64,000 bases of DNA from Polynucleobacter sp. GWA2_45_21 (GCF_001830325.1 NZ_MHZG01000011.1:1-64000); one strand, 5' to 3'; shown: positions 38,727 to 45,549, counted from the stretch's first letter. Program-made: numbers and translations. The notes: generated by a model not told the origin, from the letters alone.

Positions 38727-39068
38727 TTAATGCAGACTCTCAGCAATCTTCGCGCACACTGTCTGACACATTTCTACAGTTGCGTTATCTGCGATAGAGT
38801 AATAAACGATTGTTCCCTCTTTACGTCTGAGTAAAATTCCCGCTTTATGAAGTGCGGAAAGGTGCCGAGAAACATTGGCCTGACTTGAACCGCATAACTC
38901 AACAACCTCAGAAACAGACTTTTCACCACTGCACACCGCATACATGATGCGTAAGCGTGATGGCTCTGAAAGAACGCTGAAATATTCAGCCACATGAGCA
39001 AACACCTTTTCCATCGCTTTTGGAGAAAGATCTTTGGTGGCTTTTTTAACTTTTGCTTTGATATTCAC
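38727..39068 (-). CDS. ArsR-family sulfur-responsive regulator (BigR/SqrR-like)
   Basis: A winged-helix repressor of 113 residues from GTG 39068. FSVLSEPSRLRIMYAV and CGSSQANVSRHLSALHKAGIL form the DNA-binding region. Cysteines C46, C59, C101 and C105 are present; C46 and one of the C-terminal pair lie near the positions of the persulfide-sensing pair C41/C107 of SqrR and C42/C108 of BigR. The start is unsure: the frame is open to GTG 39110, but that segment lies over a large inverted repeat. It precedes soxC by 38 bases and is probably the first gene of the sox operon. Confidence 0.85.
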   Translation of the reverse strand: MNIKAKVKKATKDLSPKAMEKVFAHVAEYFSVLSEPSRLRIMYAVCSGEKSVSEVVELCGSSQANVSRHLSALHKAGILLRRKEGTIVYYSIADNATVEMCQTVCAKIAESLH

Positions 39069-39077
39069 TGGTTTTAA

Positions 39078-39105
39078 CAATATATACGTATACGTGCATA
39101 TATTG
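39078..39105. promoter_or_regulatory. AT-rich inverted repeat, candidate ArsR operator
   Basis: CAATATAT (39078-39085) and ATATATTG (39098-39105) are perfect 8-base arms around a 12-base spacer that itself contains ACGTATACGT. It lies between the ArsR gene and the diverging modB and overlaps a candidate modB -35 box (TTGGAC, 39103-39108; TATATA, 39127-39132). Inference: the repressor controls both directions. Confidence 0.65.
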
Positions 39106-39171
39106 GACACCTAAGCCTAAAACACTTATATAGTGGGATACCCTAGGCTCCAAAGGCAATACAATCAAAAA

Positions 39172-39822
39172 ATGGATATTGATGCAATTCTGCTGTCCTT
39201 AAAGCTCGCTTTTTGGACCATGGCTCTGATACTGCCATTTGGGATCTGGGTGGCTCATAAGCTAATTAAGCTAAATAGAAGTCGTCCTTGGCTTGAGGCG
39301 GCCCTGGCGCTTCCCTTAGTCCTGCCACCCACCGTTTTAGGCTATTACTTTCTCGTTTCCTTTGGAAATACTAGTATTTTTGGTGCCCCAATCGTGTTTT
39401 CATTCACGGGCATCCTCATAGCATCACTCATTGTGAATATCCCCTTTGCTATTCAACCTATTCAAAGGGCATTTGAGGCAATCAACCCAGAAATCAGAGA
39501 AGCTGCTCAGGTGAGCGGTCTGAGTGATTGGCAGATCTTTCGTTTAATAGAGTTACCTCTATCTTGGCGAGGTATAACAGGAGCAGCCGCCCTCACCTTT
39601 GCCCATACCTTGGGAGAATTCGGCGTTGTCCTCATGGTTGGCGGCGCCATTCCAGGGGAGACCAAAACAGCCTCAATTGCAATTTATGACAAGGTTCAGA
39701 GCTTTGATACTGCTGGTGCTGGTGCTATAGCGCTTGTTCTCCTGGGTACCTCACTGGTATGCATAGCGCTTTCCTTTGGAATATTTGGTGGCAACCCAAA
39801 TCGGCGCAGGGGACTCAATTAA
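39172..39822 (+). CDS. modB: Molybdate ABC transporter permease
   Basis: A 216-residue permease from ATG 39172, with about five hydrophobic segments and the permease signature EAAQVSGLSDWQIFRLIELPLSWRG with the GEFG-type segment HTLGEFGVVLMVGGAIPGETKTASIAIYD typical of ModB. Upstream the frame is open to GTG 39133. The stop overlaps the modC start by one base (TAATG). No modA is present in the window. It diverges from the arsR-soxC run. Confidence 0.93.
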   Translation: MDIDAILLSLKLAFWTMALILPFGIWVAHKLIKLNRSRPWLEAALALPLVLPPTVLGYYFLVSFGNTSIFGAPIVFSFTGILIASLIVNIPFAIQPIQRAFEAINPEIREAAQVSGLSDWQIFRLIELPLSWRGITGAAALTFAHTLGEFGVVLMVGGAIPGETKTASIAIYDKVQSFDTAGAGAIALVLLGTSLVCIALSFGIFGGNPNRRRGLN

Positions 39823-40943
39823 TGCTGAAGGTAAAGATTAAGCAGATCAACCCAAGCCCACTGCAAATAAGTCTGGAGTGCGCGCCTGGTGAATTACATG
39901 CTTTAGTGGGTCCCTCTGGAAGCGGTAAAACTACAGTCCTCAGATCTATTGCCGGCCTAAACAAAACAGCCAGCGGAAAAATTGAGTGCAATGGTGAGAT
40001 CTGGCTTGAAAGTGATGGCCTGGGCACGAAGATTCACCATCTTTCTCCAGCAGAACGTTCATGTGGTTTCCTATTTCAGCAGTACGCGCTTTTCCCACAT
40101 CTCAGCGCAATCGATAATGTAGTAATCCCTTTGCAAAATTCCAACCTCAGCAAATCAGAACGTAAGATCATTGGAATGGACTTATTGGATCGCATGGGTA
40201 TCGCTAGTCTTTCAGGCCGCATGCCTCATCAGCTATCCGGGGGACAGCAGCAACGTGTTGCCCTGGCCCGAGCATTGGCTCGACAACCTAAAGTCTTACT
40301 GTTAGATGAGCCATTTTCAGCCATTGATGCACCAACACGCCAGGGTCTTTATAAAACCTTAGCAGAGCTAAGAACGGACTTAAATATCCCCATGATCTTG
40401 GTAACGCATGACTTGCGTGAGGCCGATTTATTAGCCGACAGAATTACCGTCATAGATCAAGGCATTAGTTTGCAAACTGCCGCTCCACAAACTCTTTTCC
40501 AAAAACCCAGAAATTCTCGTGTTGCCCAATTGGTTGGTATCAGCAATATGTTTCATGGCGTGTTCGACTCAGGTAACTTGAGTTGGGACGGCTGCAATAA
40601 GACATTTATGGTTGCTGATAAAGGCAAGATTCCACCTAAAGTTCGTGTAGCTTGGGTTATTCCTCAAAGTGGATTGAGCGTACATAACAACGCAACCATT
40701 GACAGCGTCTCAGTGATAGTTGAAAAGATGAGCAGCCTTGGTCAAATTGCAGTTATTCAATTGAGAATTCAAGATAGTGAAAACACGATTGAATGGGAGG
40801 CCTCTTCTGCAGAGGTAAGAAGGCTAGGAATGGTTGTTGGCAGTCCAATGCATCTTGAGCTTGATGGCAATCAAATTCACATCATGCCTTTACGCCCAAT
40901 CAATGATCCGAGACGATTTATAGATCACCAATCTGAACATTAA
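39822..40943 (+). CDS. modC: Molybdate ABC transporter ATP-binding protein
   Basis: A 373-residue ATPase from ATG 39822. Walker A GPSGSGKTT is at 30-38, the signature LSGGQQQR, and Walker B VLLLDEPFSAID are present. A C-terminal MOP/TOBE-like region begins near residue 245. Together with modB it forms a molybdate importer that would feed molybdenum cofactor for SoxC. The periplasmic binding protein must be encoded elsewhere. Confidence 0.93.
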   Translation: MLKVKIKQINPSPLQISLECAPGELHALVGPSGSGKTTVLRSIAGLNKTASGKIECNGEIWLESDGLGTKIHHLSPAERSCGFLFQQYALFPHLSAIDNVVIPLQNSNLSKSERKIIGMDLLDRMGIASLSGRMPHQLSGGQQQRVALARALARQPKVLLLDEPFSAIDAPTRQGLYKTLAELRTDLNIPMILVTHDLREADLLADRITVIDQGISLQTAAPQTLFQKPRNSRVAQLVGISNMFHGVFDSGNLSWDGCNKTFMVADKGKIPPKVRVAWVIPQSGLSVHNNATIDSVSVIVEKMSSLGQIAVIQLRIQDSENTIEWEASSAEVRRLGMVVGSPMHLELDGNQIHIMPLRPINDPRRFIDHQSEH

Positions 40944-40944
40944 A

Positions 40945-40979
40945 ATCCGCTTGCCGGATTCTCATCCAAGCAAGCGGAT
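40945..40979. terminator. Hairpin between convergent modC and the DUF2892 gene
   Basis: ATCCGCTTG (40945-40953) and CAAGCGGAT (40971-40979) form a perfect 9-base stem with a 17-base loop. No T-run follows on either strand, so it may be a weak or factor-assisted terminator. Confidence 0.4.
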
Positions 40980-40993
40980 CGATATAGGCGGAA

Positions 40994-41209
40994 TTACTTA
41001 GAGCAATCGCCACCACCACAAGAACCGCTCCCACTAGTATTGATTCCTAGTAATGGATAGGCTGGGCAGAATCTAAATAATCCTGTTGCCAAAGGAACAA
41101 TACCAATCCAAGCCCAAGCACCAGTCGTTCCTGTAATAGCCAAACCAATCAACACCAGTCCAAGAATAATTCGTAACATACGGTCAGTACCGCCAACATT
41201 GCATTTCAT
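40994..41209 (-). CDS. DUF2892 small membrane protein (YgaP membrane-part-like)
   Basis: A 71-residue protein with two hydrophobic segments and the DUF2892 pattern: MKCNVGGTDRMLRIILGLVLI then LATGLFRFCPAYPLLGI. Cysteines C3 and C48 sit in these blocks, and C64 and C69 in the C-terminal SCGGGDCSK. In YgaP this membrane part is fused to a rhodanese; here a rhodanese gene lies directly upstream. It may anchor or accept sulfur from the rhodanese. Confidence 0.85.
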   Translation of the reverse strand: MKCNVGGTDRMLRIILGLVLIGLAITGTTGAWAWIGIVPLATGLFRFCPAYPLLGINTSGSGSCGGGDCSK

Positions 41210-41276
41210 ATCAACATCCTTTTTTAAAATTACAGAAATTATTTAACTTAAGTCAATAAGCAACATTCAGCACAGA

Positions 41277-42254
41277 TTAATTCAGAGAAACGCCCACTAA
41301 AGGACGACCTTCTAAAGTCCAAAGATATAAAGACCCGTCATAGAGTTTGGTAGATTTATTACCAATCAACTCAGACATCACAAACCAACCACCGGCAGCT
41401 AAGTGACCGCTATTGCAATAGCTAATTGCAGGAGTCTTGGGATTAATACCATTGGCAGCAAATAAAGAGTTATAAGTATTTTTATCCCAGAAATACAAAG
41501 CACCTTTTACTGGCTTTGCTAACAGCTCAGGGGCTAATTCTTTCGCTCCAGCAATATGGCCATAAGCACTCACATAGTCACGCTTGCTAAGGCCAAAATA
41601 CTGGACGGGTTGACGTGCATCAATCAAAGTTGATTTACCTGTTTTTGAGGCAAGGGCTACTTGCTCTGAATTAGCAATCAACTCTTTGCGCTCCGCCTTA
41701 CCGAGCCAAGTACCATTCAATTTAACGGATGGTGCAACAGAATAATCGCGGCCTTCAGAAAGCCAGCCTGCCATTCCGCCATCCAATACGGCAATGTTGT
41801 CCTCGCCGTAAACTTTAAATTGCCAATAAGCACGCAAAGCCTCATCAACGTCAGATATATCCAAGCCAATCGGCACCAGAACAATTGGCTTGTCAGAATT
41901 AATGCCTACTGACTGAATAATTTTTTCAAAGTCCGCCTTTTCCGGAATAAGGTATTTGATCTTTTTGCCGTCAATCATCCGATCCGCTCTGACTTTTTTG
42001 AAATCCAAAAGTGTGGAGTCCTGAATATGACCACCTACCTCAACCAAAAATTTCTTGCCAGTCTTTTTATCAACTTCAAATTCGGGGGCACGAGTGTAGC
42101 TAGCTACATCACCGCGAACTTCAAGAATCTGAACCTCTGATTGATTGGCCGCCAACCACTCTGCGCTAACCACGGGACCGGGCAATGTCACAGCCTGAAC
42201 AATTCCCATAAAGCTTGCGATAGCAATAGCCAATCCTAATTGCATCTTTTTCAT
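41277..42254 (-). CDS. Periplasmic two-domain rhodanese (thiosulfate sulfurtransferase)
   Basis: A 325-residue exported protein from ATG 42254, which has AGGAG upstream. The signal peptide ends near VQAV. Two rhodanese domains follow; the second carries the active cysteine C280 in SYCNSGHLAAGG, and the first lacks one. This is the layout of tandem-domain thiosulfate sulfurtransferases. The frame is open upstream into the preceding gene (to 42314) but without a better start. Confidence 0.9.
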   Translation of the reverse strand: MKKMQLGLAIAIASFMGIVQAVTLPGPVVSAEWLAANQSEVQILEVRGDVASYTRAPEFEVDKKTGKKFLVEVGGHIQDSTLLDFKKVRADRMIDGKKIKYLIPEKADFEKIIQSVGINSDKPIVLVPIGLDISDVDEALRAYWQFKVYGEDNIAVLDGGMAGWLSEGRDYSVAPSVKLNGTWLGKAERKELIANSEQVALASKTGKSTLIDARQPVQYFGLSKRDYVSAYGHIAGAKELAPELLAKPVKGALYFWDKNTYNSLFAANGINPKTPAISYCNSGHLAAGGWFVMSELIGNKSTKLYDGSLYLWTLEGRPLVGVSLN

Positions 42255-42267
42255 ATGAACTCCTAGG

Positions 42268-42891
42268 TTAATTTGAAAGTAATAAATGTTGTGAAAGCCG
42301 ATCCAATAAATCAATCTTGCTTTCCGTTAAAACATGATGACTCTTCGAATCCAATGCCCTATTTAAATCGCCCATCTCAATTTCAAGCTGGCTAATTTTG
42401 TCATCTCGATCAAGTATCAGCATTTCCATCTCATTAAAATATAGTTTTGTAAATGCACTGATCCACCGAGCTATCGGCCCCATTCTCCCTTTTGTTGCCA
42501 TATCAAAATCACGTAGCTCAGCGACTACCGATTTTGCCGATACAAACTTTTCACCAGTGACCCATTGATTTGTGGTGAATAGTCGAACTGGCAAACCTTG
42601 TTGATTTAACGCAATCCCAATGAGGTGGTGGAAATCATTTCCATATCGTTTAAACAAGTGGAAGTGTCCATGCTCTCCATCATGCATCTCATCTGCTGAG
42701 TGTGCGTGGTAATAAAACTCATAACCACTTACTTCGTCAACCAAGTCATTAGCCGGGTAATGATTCCACTCAATAAACTCTTTAGAGCCACATAAGGCTA
42801 CCTCGCTAAGTGTCATGCCCTTTTTCGCGTAGCGCGTTTGGATGCCAGCAATTTCTTGAGCAGCCAAACAGAGAGTAGATTGAATCAACAT
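42268..42891 (-). CDS. Conserved protein with HGHFHLF motif (DUF6969-like), unknown function
   Basis: A 207-residue soluble protein with the histidine-rich core YYHAHSADEMHDGEHGHFHLF (about 58-78), then HHLIGIALNQQGLP and LFTTNQWVTGE. The clustered histidines suggest metal binding. The C-terminal third looks helical, with a possible coiled coil. I associate it with DUF6969 but cannot confirm. It sits between an NPCGP-repeat protein and a periplasmic rhodanese in a sulfur module. No signal peptide of standard form is seen, though the N-terminus MLIQSTLCLAAQEIAG is mildly hydrophobic. Confidence 0.65.
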   Translation of the reverse strand: MLIQSTLCLAAQEIAGIQTRYAKKGMTLSEVALCGSKEFIEWNHYPANDLVDEVSGYEFYYHAHSADEMHDGEHGHFHLFKRYGNDFHHLIGIALNQQGLPVRLFTTNQWVTGEKFVSAKSVVAELRDFDMATKGRMGPIARWISAFTKLYFNEMEMLILDRDDKISQLEIEMGDLNRALDSKSHHVLTESKIDLLDRLSQHLLLSN

Positions 42892-42899
42892 GGCGATGA

Positions 42900-43133
42900 T
42901 TAGTCAGCTGATTTGCGTTTTTTTGGTCCACAAGGGTTTGATGGGCCACAAGGATTGGCCGCTTTCTTCTTGGCGGGACCACATGGGTTGTTTGATTCTT
43001 TTTTAGGGCCGCAAGGATTCTTTTGCTCAGTGCCAGCAGGTGTTGCTGGGGCATCCGCCGCATTTGCCATTGGGGCTGATGCCAATCCTGCTAATGCTAA
43101 TGCTAATGCGGCTACAGTTGATTTTTTAGACAT
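42900..43133 (-). CDS. Small exported protein with four NPCGP repeats
   Basis: A 77-residue protein from ATG 43133, preceded by AAAAGG. A clear signal peptide is cleaved near ANA (residue 25). The mature part of about 52 residues contains NPCGP four times (39-43, 49-53, 60-64, 66-70) separated by lysine-rich spacers, giving cysteines C41, C51, C62 and C68. No other domain is visible. The repeats suggest metal or sulfur binding, or a modified-peptide precursor; none is proven. The signal region is built on three CTAATG hexamers in the DNA. Confidence 0.72.
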   Translation of the reverse strand: MSKKSTVAALALALAGLASAPMANAADAPATPAGTEQKNPCGPKKESNNPCGPAKKKAANPCGPSNPCGPKKRKSAD

Positions 43134-43152
43134 TATTTTTCCTTTTGAAGTA

Positions 43153-43722
43153 TTAAATTTCTTGTGAAGTAACGGGACCACGTGATTTCTTTTCCATCCA
43201 GGATCCCAATGCAAATACGCCAACTGCTGCAATGACCATTGCAATATCAATGAATAAACTAGATACGCTCAAGAGTTCTGGCAATGACTCTGCATTGGCA
43301 ATTTCACCCAGCGTGGTAAGGGACTCAATACTTGGGTAAATACCTGCGAATATGATTGTTCCAAGAAGTAATCCGATTAAGAAGATGCCAGCGTCAATAC
43401 GACCAGACATTAGGCCAACGACTGAAGTCCCAGGACAATAGCCACCTATAGCAAAACCTGCCCCAACAAAGGCACCACCTAATGCAGCAGCACCTAGAAA
43501 TGATGGTGGAACAAAAAGACTACCACTTTCCACATATCCAATTTTTTCTAGTATCAAAAGTCCAACGGCAGCAAATACGATTGCAGTAAACATGACCTTA
43601 AATACAGACCAATCTGTCAAACGAAATTGGCCTGTTAATTTATTAGGATTACCAAAACCAGCGCGCTCAAGGACAAAGCCAAAAGCTCCACCAAGCAATA
43701 AACCCGAAAGAATTGTTCCCAT
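43153..43722 (-). CDS. YeeE/YedE-family sulfur transporter half (second locus)
   Basis: A 189-residue membrane protein with about five hydrophobic segments. The N-terminal GFVLERAGFGNPNKLTGQF and the motif IGGYCPGTSVVGLMSGR mark the DUF6691-type YeeE/YedE half. It starts one base after its partner's stop, so the two form one transporter. This pair is distinct from the one at 28194-29066. Confidence 0.87.
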   Translation of the reverse strand: MGTILSGLLLGGAFGFVLERAGFGNPNKLTGQFRLTDWSVFKVMFTAIVFAAVGLLILEKIGYVESGSLFVPPSFLGAAALGGAFVGAGFAIGGYCPGTSVVGLMSGRIDAGIFLIGLLLGTIIFAGIYPSIESLTTLGEIANAESLPELLSVSSLFIDIAMVIAAVGVFALGSWMEKKSRGPVTSQEI

Positions 43723-43723
43723 C

Positions 43724-44248
43724 TTATTTCTCCTCTTTCATGAAGCGGCTTGCTAACAAGCCAACCGCGAAAAACGCACCTAAGAATGTGAAACCAGCGA
43801 GACTAAGCACCGCTGCACCAGACAGACCTAAACCACTTGTGCACCCTGCAGCAATACGTGCACCAAAGCCAGCCAATAATCCGCCAAATAGGGCTGTTAA
43901 TGGACGCTTAGACCCGCCTAAGAACTTCTTGCCATCCAGCTTCACTGCAATTCTTCCCGCGATGAGCGCAGAGATTAAGGCGCCGAGGGCAACACCGACG
44001 ACTTGCCAGCTAATCCAAGCATCCAATGGCCGACCCTCTTCAACCATGCCGCCTAAATAGTCATTTGCATTGGTTGCTACTGGCAATAAGTACATTCCAA
44101 ACCATGCTGTCAGGCGCGTTGTGAATCCAGTGGCCCCTAAACCATGGCCAGTCAAGGCGAATGTTGATAAAAGTACAATTCCCAGCGCGATTCCCGCAAT
44201 CAGTGGGTTCCAGTACGGTGCTGGGCATTTTTGATTTATTTGATCCAT
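43724..44248 (-). CDS. YeeE/YedE-family sulfur transporter half (second locus, first gene)
   Basis: A 174-residue membrane protein with the cysteine signature IAAGCTSGLGLSGAAVLSLAGF near residue 134. It is the first gene of the second sulfur module. The start ATG 44248 has GAGGA nine bases upstream. The promoter region just upstream carries a TTGACA box, an AT-rich inverted repeat and two FNR-type sites, so its expression is probably under redox and sulfur control. Confidence 0.88.
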   Translation of the reverse strand: MDQINQKCPAPYWNPLIAGIALGIVLLSTFALTGHGLGATGFTTRLTAWFGMYLLPVATNANDYLGGMVEEGRPLDAWISWQVVGVALGALISALIAGRIAVKLDGKKFLGGSKRPLTALFGGLLAGFGARIAAGCTSGLGLSGAAVLSLAGFTFLGAFFAVGLLASRFMKEEK

Positions 44249-44274
44249 CTTTAAATATCCTCATTTAAGGAATT

Positions 44275-44300
44275 AATAATATATTTATTTATATATTATT
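44275..44300. promoter_or_regulatory. AT-rich inverted repeat over the second-module promoter
   Basis: AATAATATAT (44275-44284) and ATATATTATT (44291-44300) are perfect 10-base arms around six bases. On the minus strand it covers the -10 (TATTAT, 44281-44276) and the spacer behind a TTGACA -35 box (44305-44300). It resembles the ATATAT-armed repeat near the ArsR gene, so the same repressor may bind here. Confidence 0.6.
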
Positions 44301-44312
44301 GTCAAGGATCAA
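44299..44312 (-). promoter_or_regulatory. Imperfect FNR-type box overlapping the -35
   Basis: On the minus strand TTGATCCTTGACAA: a perfect TTGAT half-site, four bases, and GACAA in place of ATCAA. It includes the -35 hexamer TTGACA. Confidence 0.5.
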
Positions 44313-44339
44313 ATGAGTCAAGTGAGAAACACAAGGAAT

Positions 44340-44353
44340 TTGATGTAGATCAA
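44340..44353. promoter_or_regulatory. Perfect FNR/ANR box (TTGAT-N4-ATCAA)
   Basis: TTGATGTAGATCAA matches the FNR consensus in both half-sites. Its centre is 41 bases from the second, imperfect site. It lies upstream of the module starting at 44248 and just beyond the terminator of the rhodanese gene at 44399. An Fnr-like regulator with matching recognition residues is encoded at 45550. Confidence 0.75.
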
Positions 44354-44377
44354 AAAAATGGGGGCTTAAGCCCCCAT
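44351..44377 (-). terminator. Intrinsic terminator of the rhodanese gene at 44399
   Basis: A perfect palindrome ATGGGGGCTTAAGCCCCCAT (44358-44377), followed on the minus strand by a run of T. Its tail overlaps the FNR box. It separates the rhodanese gene from the second sulfur module. Confidence 0.88.
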
Positions 44378-44398
44378 AAATTAAGTGAATAGGAAATC

Positions 44399-44974
44399 TT
44401 AGAATTCACCCTTAACTGTTGTTAGACCCAATGCATCCCAGTCAAGCATGCCGCCGCGATAGTAATAAATCTTTGTTGCTGGAAAGCCATCCCTAGTCAT
44501 TGCAGCCATTGCCATTGGACTTTGTGGGCAAACTGGCCCATTACAGAATGCGTAAACCTTCTTAGCTTGAGAGCAATCCCATTTAGTAGATCCAGTGGTT
44601 GGCTTCTTGCAACCAAGTTCATCCATACGCATGGCAACTTCGGTATAGGGAATGCCCACGGACCCTGGGATTGTTCCCTTTACACGATCGTCAACAACGC
44701 GCATATCCACAACAATAGAATCTTTGTCATTAAGTGCATTCAATACATCAATTTCATCAACAGGAACAACGCCTTTAATGGGGATTAAGGGTTGCAACCA
44801 ACCTTTATTCTTAGCGCATGGTGTCATCACGCGGGTAATCTCAACGGGACCCTTAGGTGTATTCACAACAAATTTGGTTGATTTATCGATAATTTGGAGC
44901 AATTCTGGGGCAGCTGTCTGAGCCGATGCGAAGCTTGATAGAAGAAACAAGCTAAGCGATAAAAACTTATACAT
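44399..44974 (-). CDS. Exported single-domain rhodanese
   Basis: A 191-residue protein with a signal peptide (about 1-18, SFASAQ). The rhodanese domain contains the active loop C144-NGPVC-P (FCNGPVCPQSP), with a second cysteine C149 just after it. The ending YYYRGGMLDWDALGL is typical of the fold. The ATG is preceded by AAAGGA. It is monocistronic by the strong terminator downstream. Confidence 0.9.
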   Translation of the reverse strand: MYKFLSLSLFLLSSFASAQTAAPELLQIIDKSTKFVVNTPKGPVEITRVMTPCAKNKGWLQPLIPIKGVVPVDEIDVLNALNDKDSIVVDMRVVDDRVKGTIPGSVGIPYTEVAMRMDELGCKKPTTGSTKWDCSQAKKVYAFCNGPVCPQSPMAMAAMTRDGFPATKIYYYRGGMLDWDALGLTTVKGEF

Positions 44975-45023
44975 ACAAATCCTTTTTTAAATTAGATGGC
45001 CGCTAAATGACGATTTAAATGCT

Positions 45024-45037
45024 TTTATGCGCATAAA
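45024..45037. promoter_or_regulatory. Perfect 14-base palindrome in a divergent promoter region
   Basis: TTTATGCGCATAAA lies 50 bases upstream of the rhodanese start and 140 bases upstream of the HiPIP start. It has the form of a dimer-binding operator; the regulator is not known. Confidence 0.35.
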
Positions 45038-45086
45038 CGCAATATTTGACAGTCTGAGGCTAAGTGTTGATAAACTTAATACAGAG

Positions 45087-45110
45087 AAACCCCTATTGAT
45101 GCTGGGGTTT
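45087..45110. other. Inverted repeat in the rhodanese-HiPIP intergenic region
   Basis: AAACCCC (45087-45093) and GGGGTTT (45104-45110) around ten bases that include TTGAT. It could form a hairpin in the HiPIP leader or serve as a protein site. No clear function. Confidence 0.35.
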
Positions 45111-45176
45111 TACCAATTAATATCAAAAGGGTAAGTAATTAATAAATTTATTGACCCCAAATAACCTGGAATCCAT

Positions 45177-45485
45177 ATGAAAAATAGTCGTCGCCAATTT
45201 ATGATTTTGTCCGCTGCTGGTGCTTGCACATTGGCTTTGAACGGTAAAGTTCAAGCTCAAGCCATGGTTGCTGAAACCGATCCTCAAGCTGCTGCTTTGG
45301 GTTACAAAGCTGTTGCCACATCAGTTGATAAAGCAAAGTATGCAAAATACGCAGCTGGCCAAGAGTGCGATAACTGCGCTTTGTTCCAAGGCAAAGTAGG
45401 TGATGCGACTGGTGGCTGCTCTTTGTTTGGCACTAAGAAAGTTGCTGGCAAAGGCTGGTGCTCTGCTTACGCTAAAAAAGCTTAA
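45177..45485 (+). CDS. High-potential iron-sulfur protein (HiPIP)
   Basis: A 102-residue protein with a Tat signal (SRRQFMILSAAG, R5-R6) cleaved near VQAQ. Four cysteines C64, C67, C81 and C95 in the order CXXC, GGCSLFG and GWCSAY ligate a 4Fe-4S cluster. HiPIPs are periplasmic electron carriers; here it could move electrons from the Sox system to a terminal oxidase. A strong terminator follows. Confidence 0.95.
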   Translation: MKNSRRQFMILSAAGACTLALNGKVQAQAMVAETDPQAAALGYKAVATSVDKAKYAKYAAGQECDNCALFQGKVGDATGGCSLFGTKKVAGKGWCSAYAKKA

Positions 45486-45512
45486 TTCCAAATTAGCTTC
45501 TGCATTAAATAT

Positions 45513-45537
45513 AAAAAGCTGCTTCGGCAGCTTTTTT
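45513..45537. terminator. Bidirectional terminator between HiPIP and the Fnr-like gene
   Basis: AAAAAGCTGC, loop TTCG, GCAGCTTTTTT. The 10-base stem with A and T flanks works in both directions, serving the convergent genes on either side. Confidence 0.9.
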
Positions 45538-45549
45538 ATCGCCTAACAG

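Noticed and set aside
42255-42314. Twenty-residue extension of the two-domain rhodanese
   Set aside because: It overlaps the end of the upstream gene; ATG 42254 has a good ribosome binding site and gives a standard signal peptide.
42913-43167. Plus-strand glycine- and proline-rich frame opposite the NPCGP gene
   Set aside because: It is the mirror of the repeat on the real strand; it lacks a ribosome binding site, and the minus-strand frame has a signal peptide and operon context.
43134-43250. Extension of the NPCGP protein upstream of ATG 43133
   Set aside because: It overlaps the YeeE/YedE gene and would bury the signal peptide in the chain.
45061-45074. TTGATAAACTTAAT as an FNR box upstream of HiPIP
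   Set aside because: Only the first half-site matches; the second half has two of five bases.
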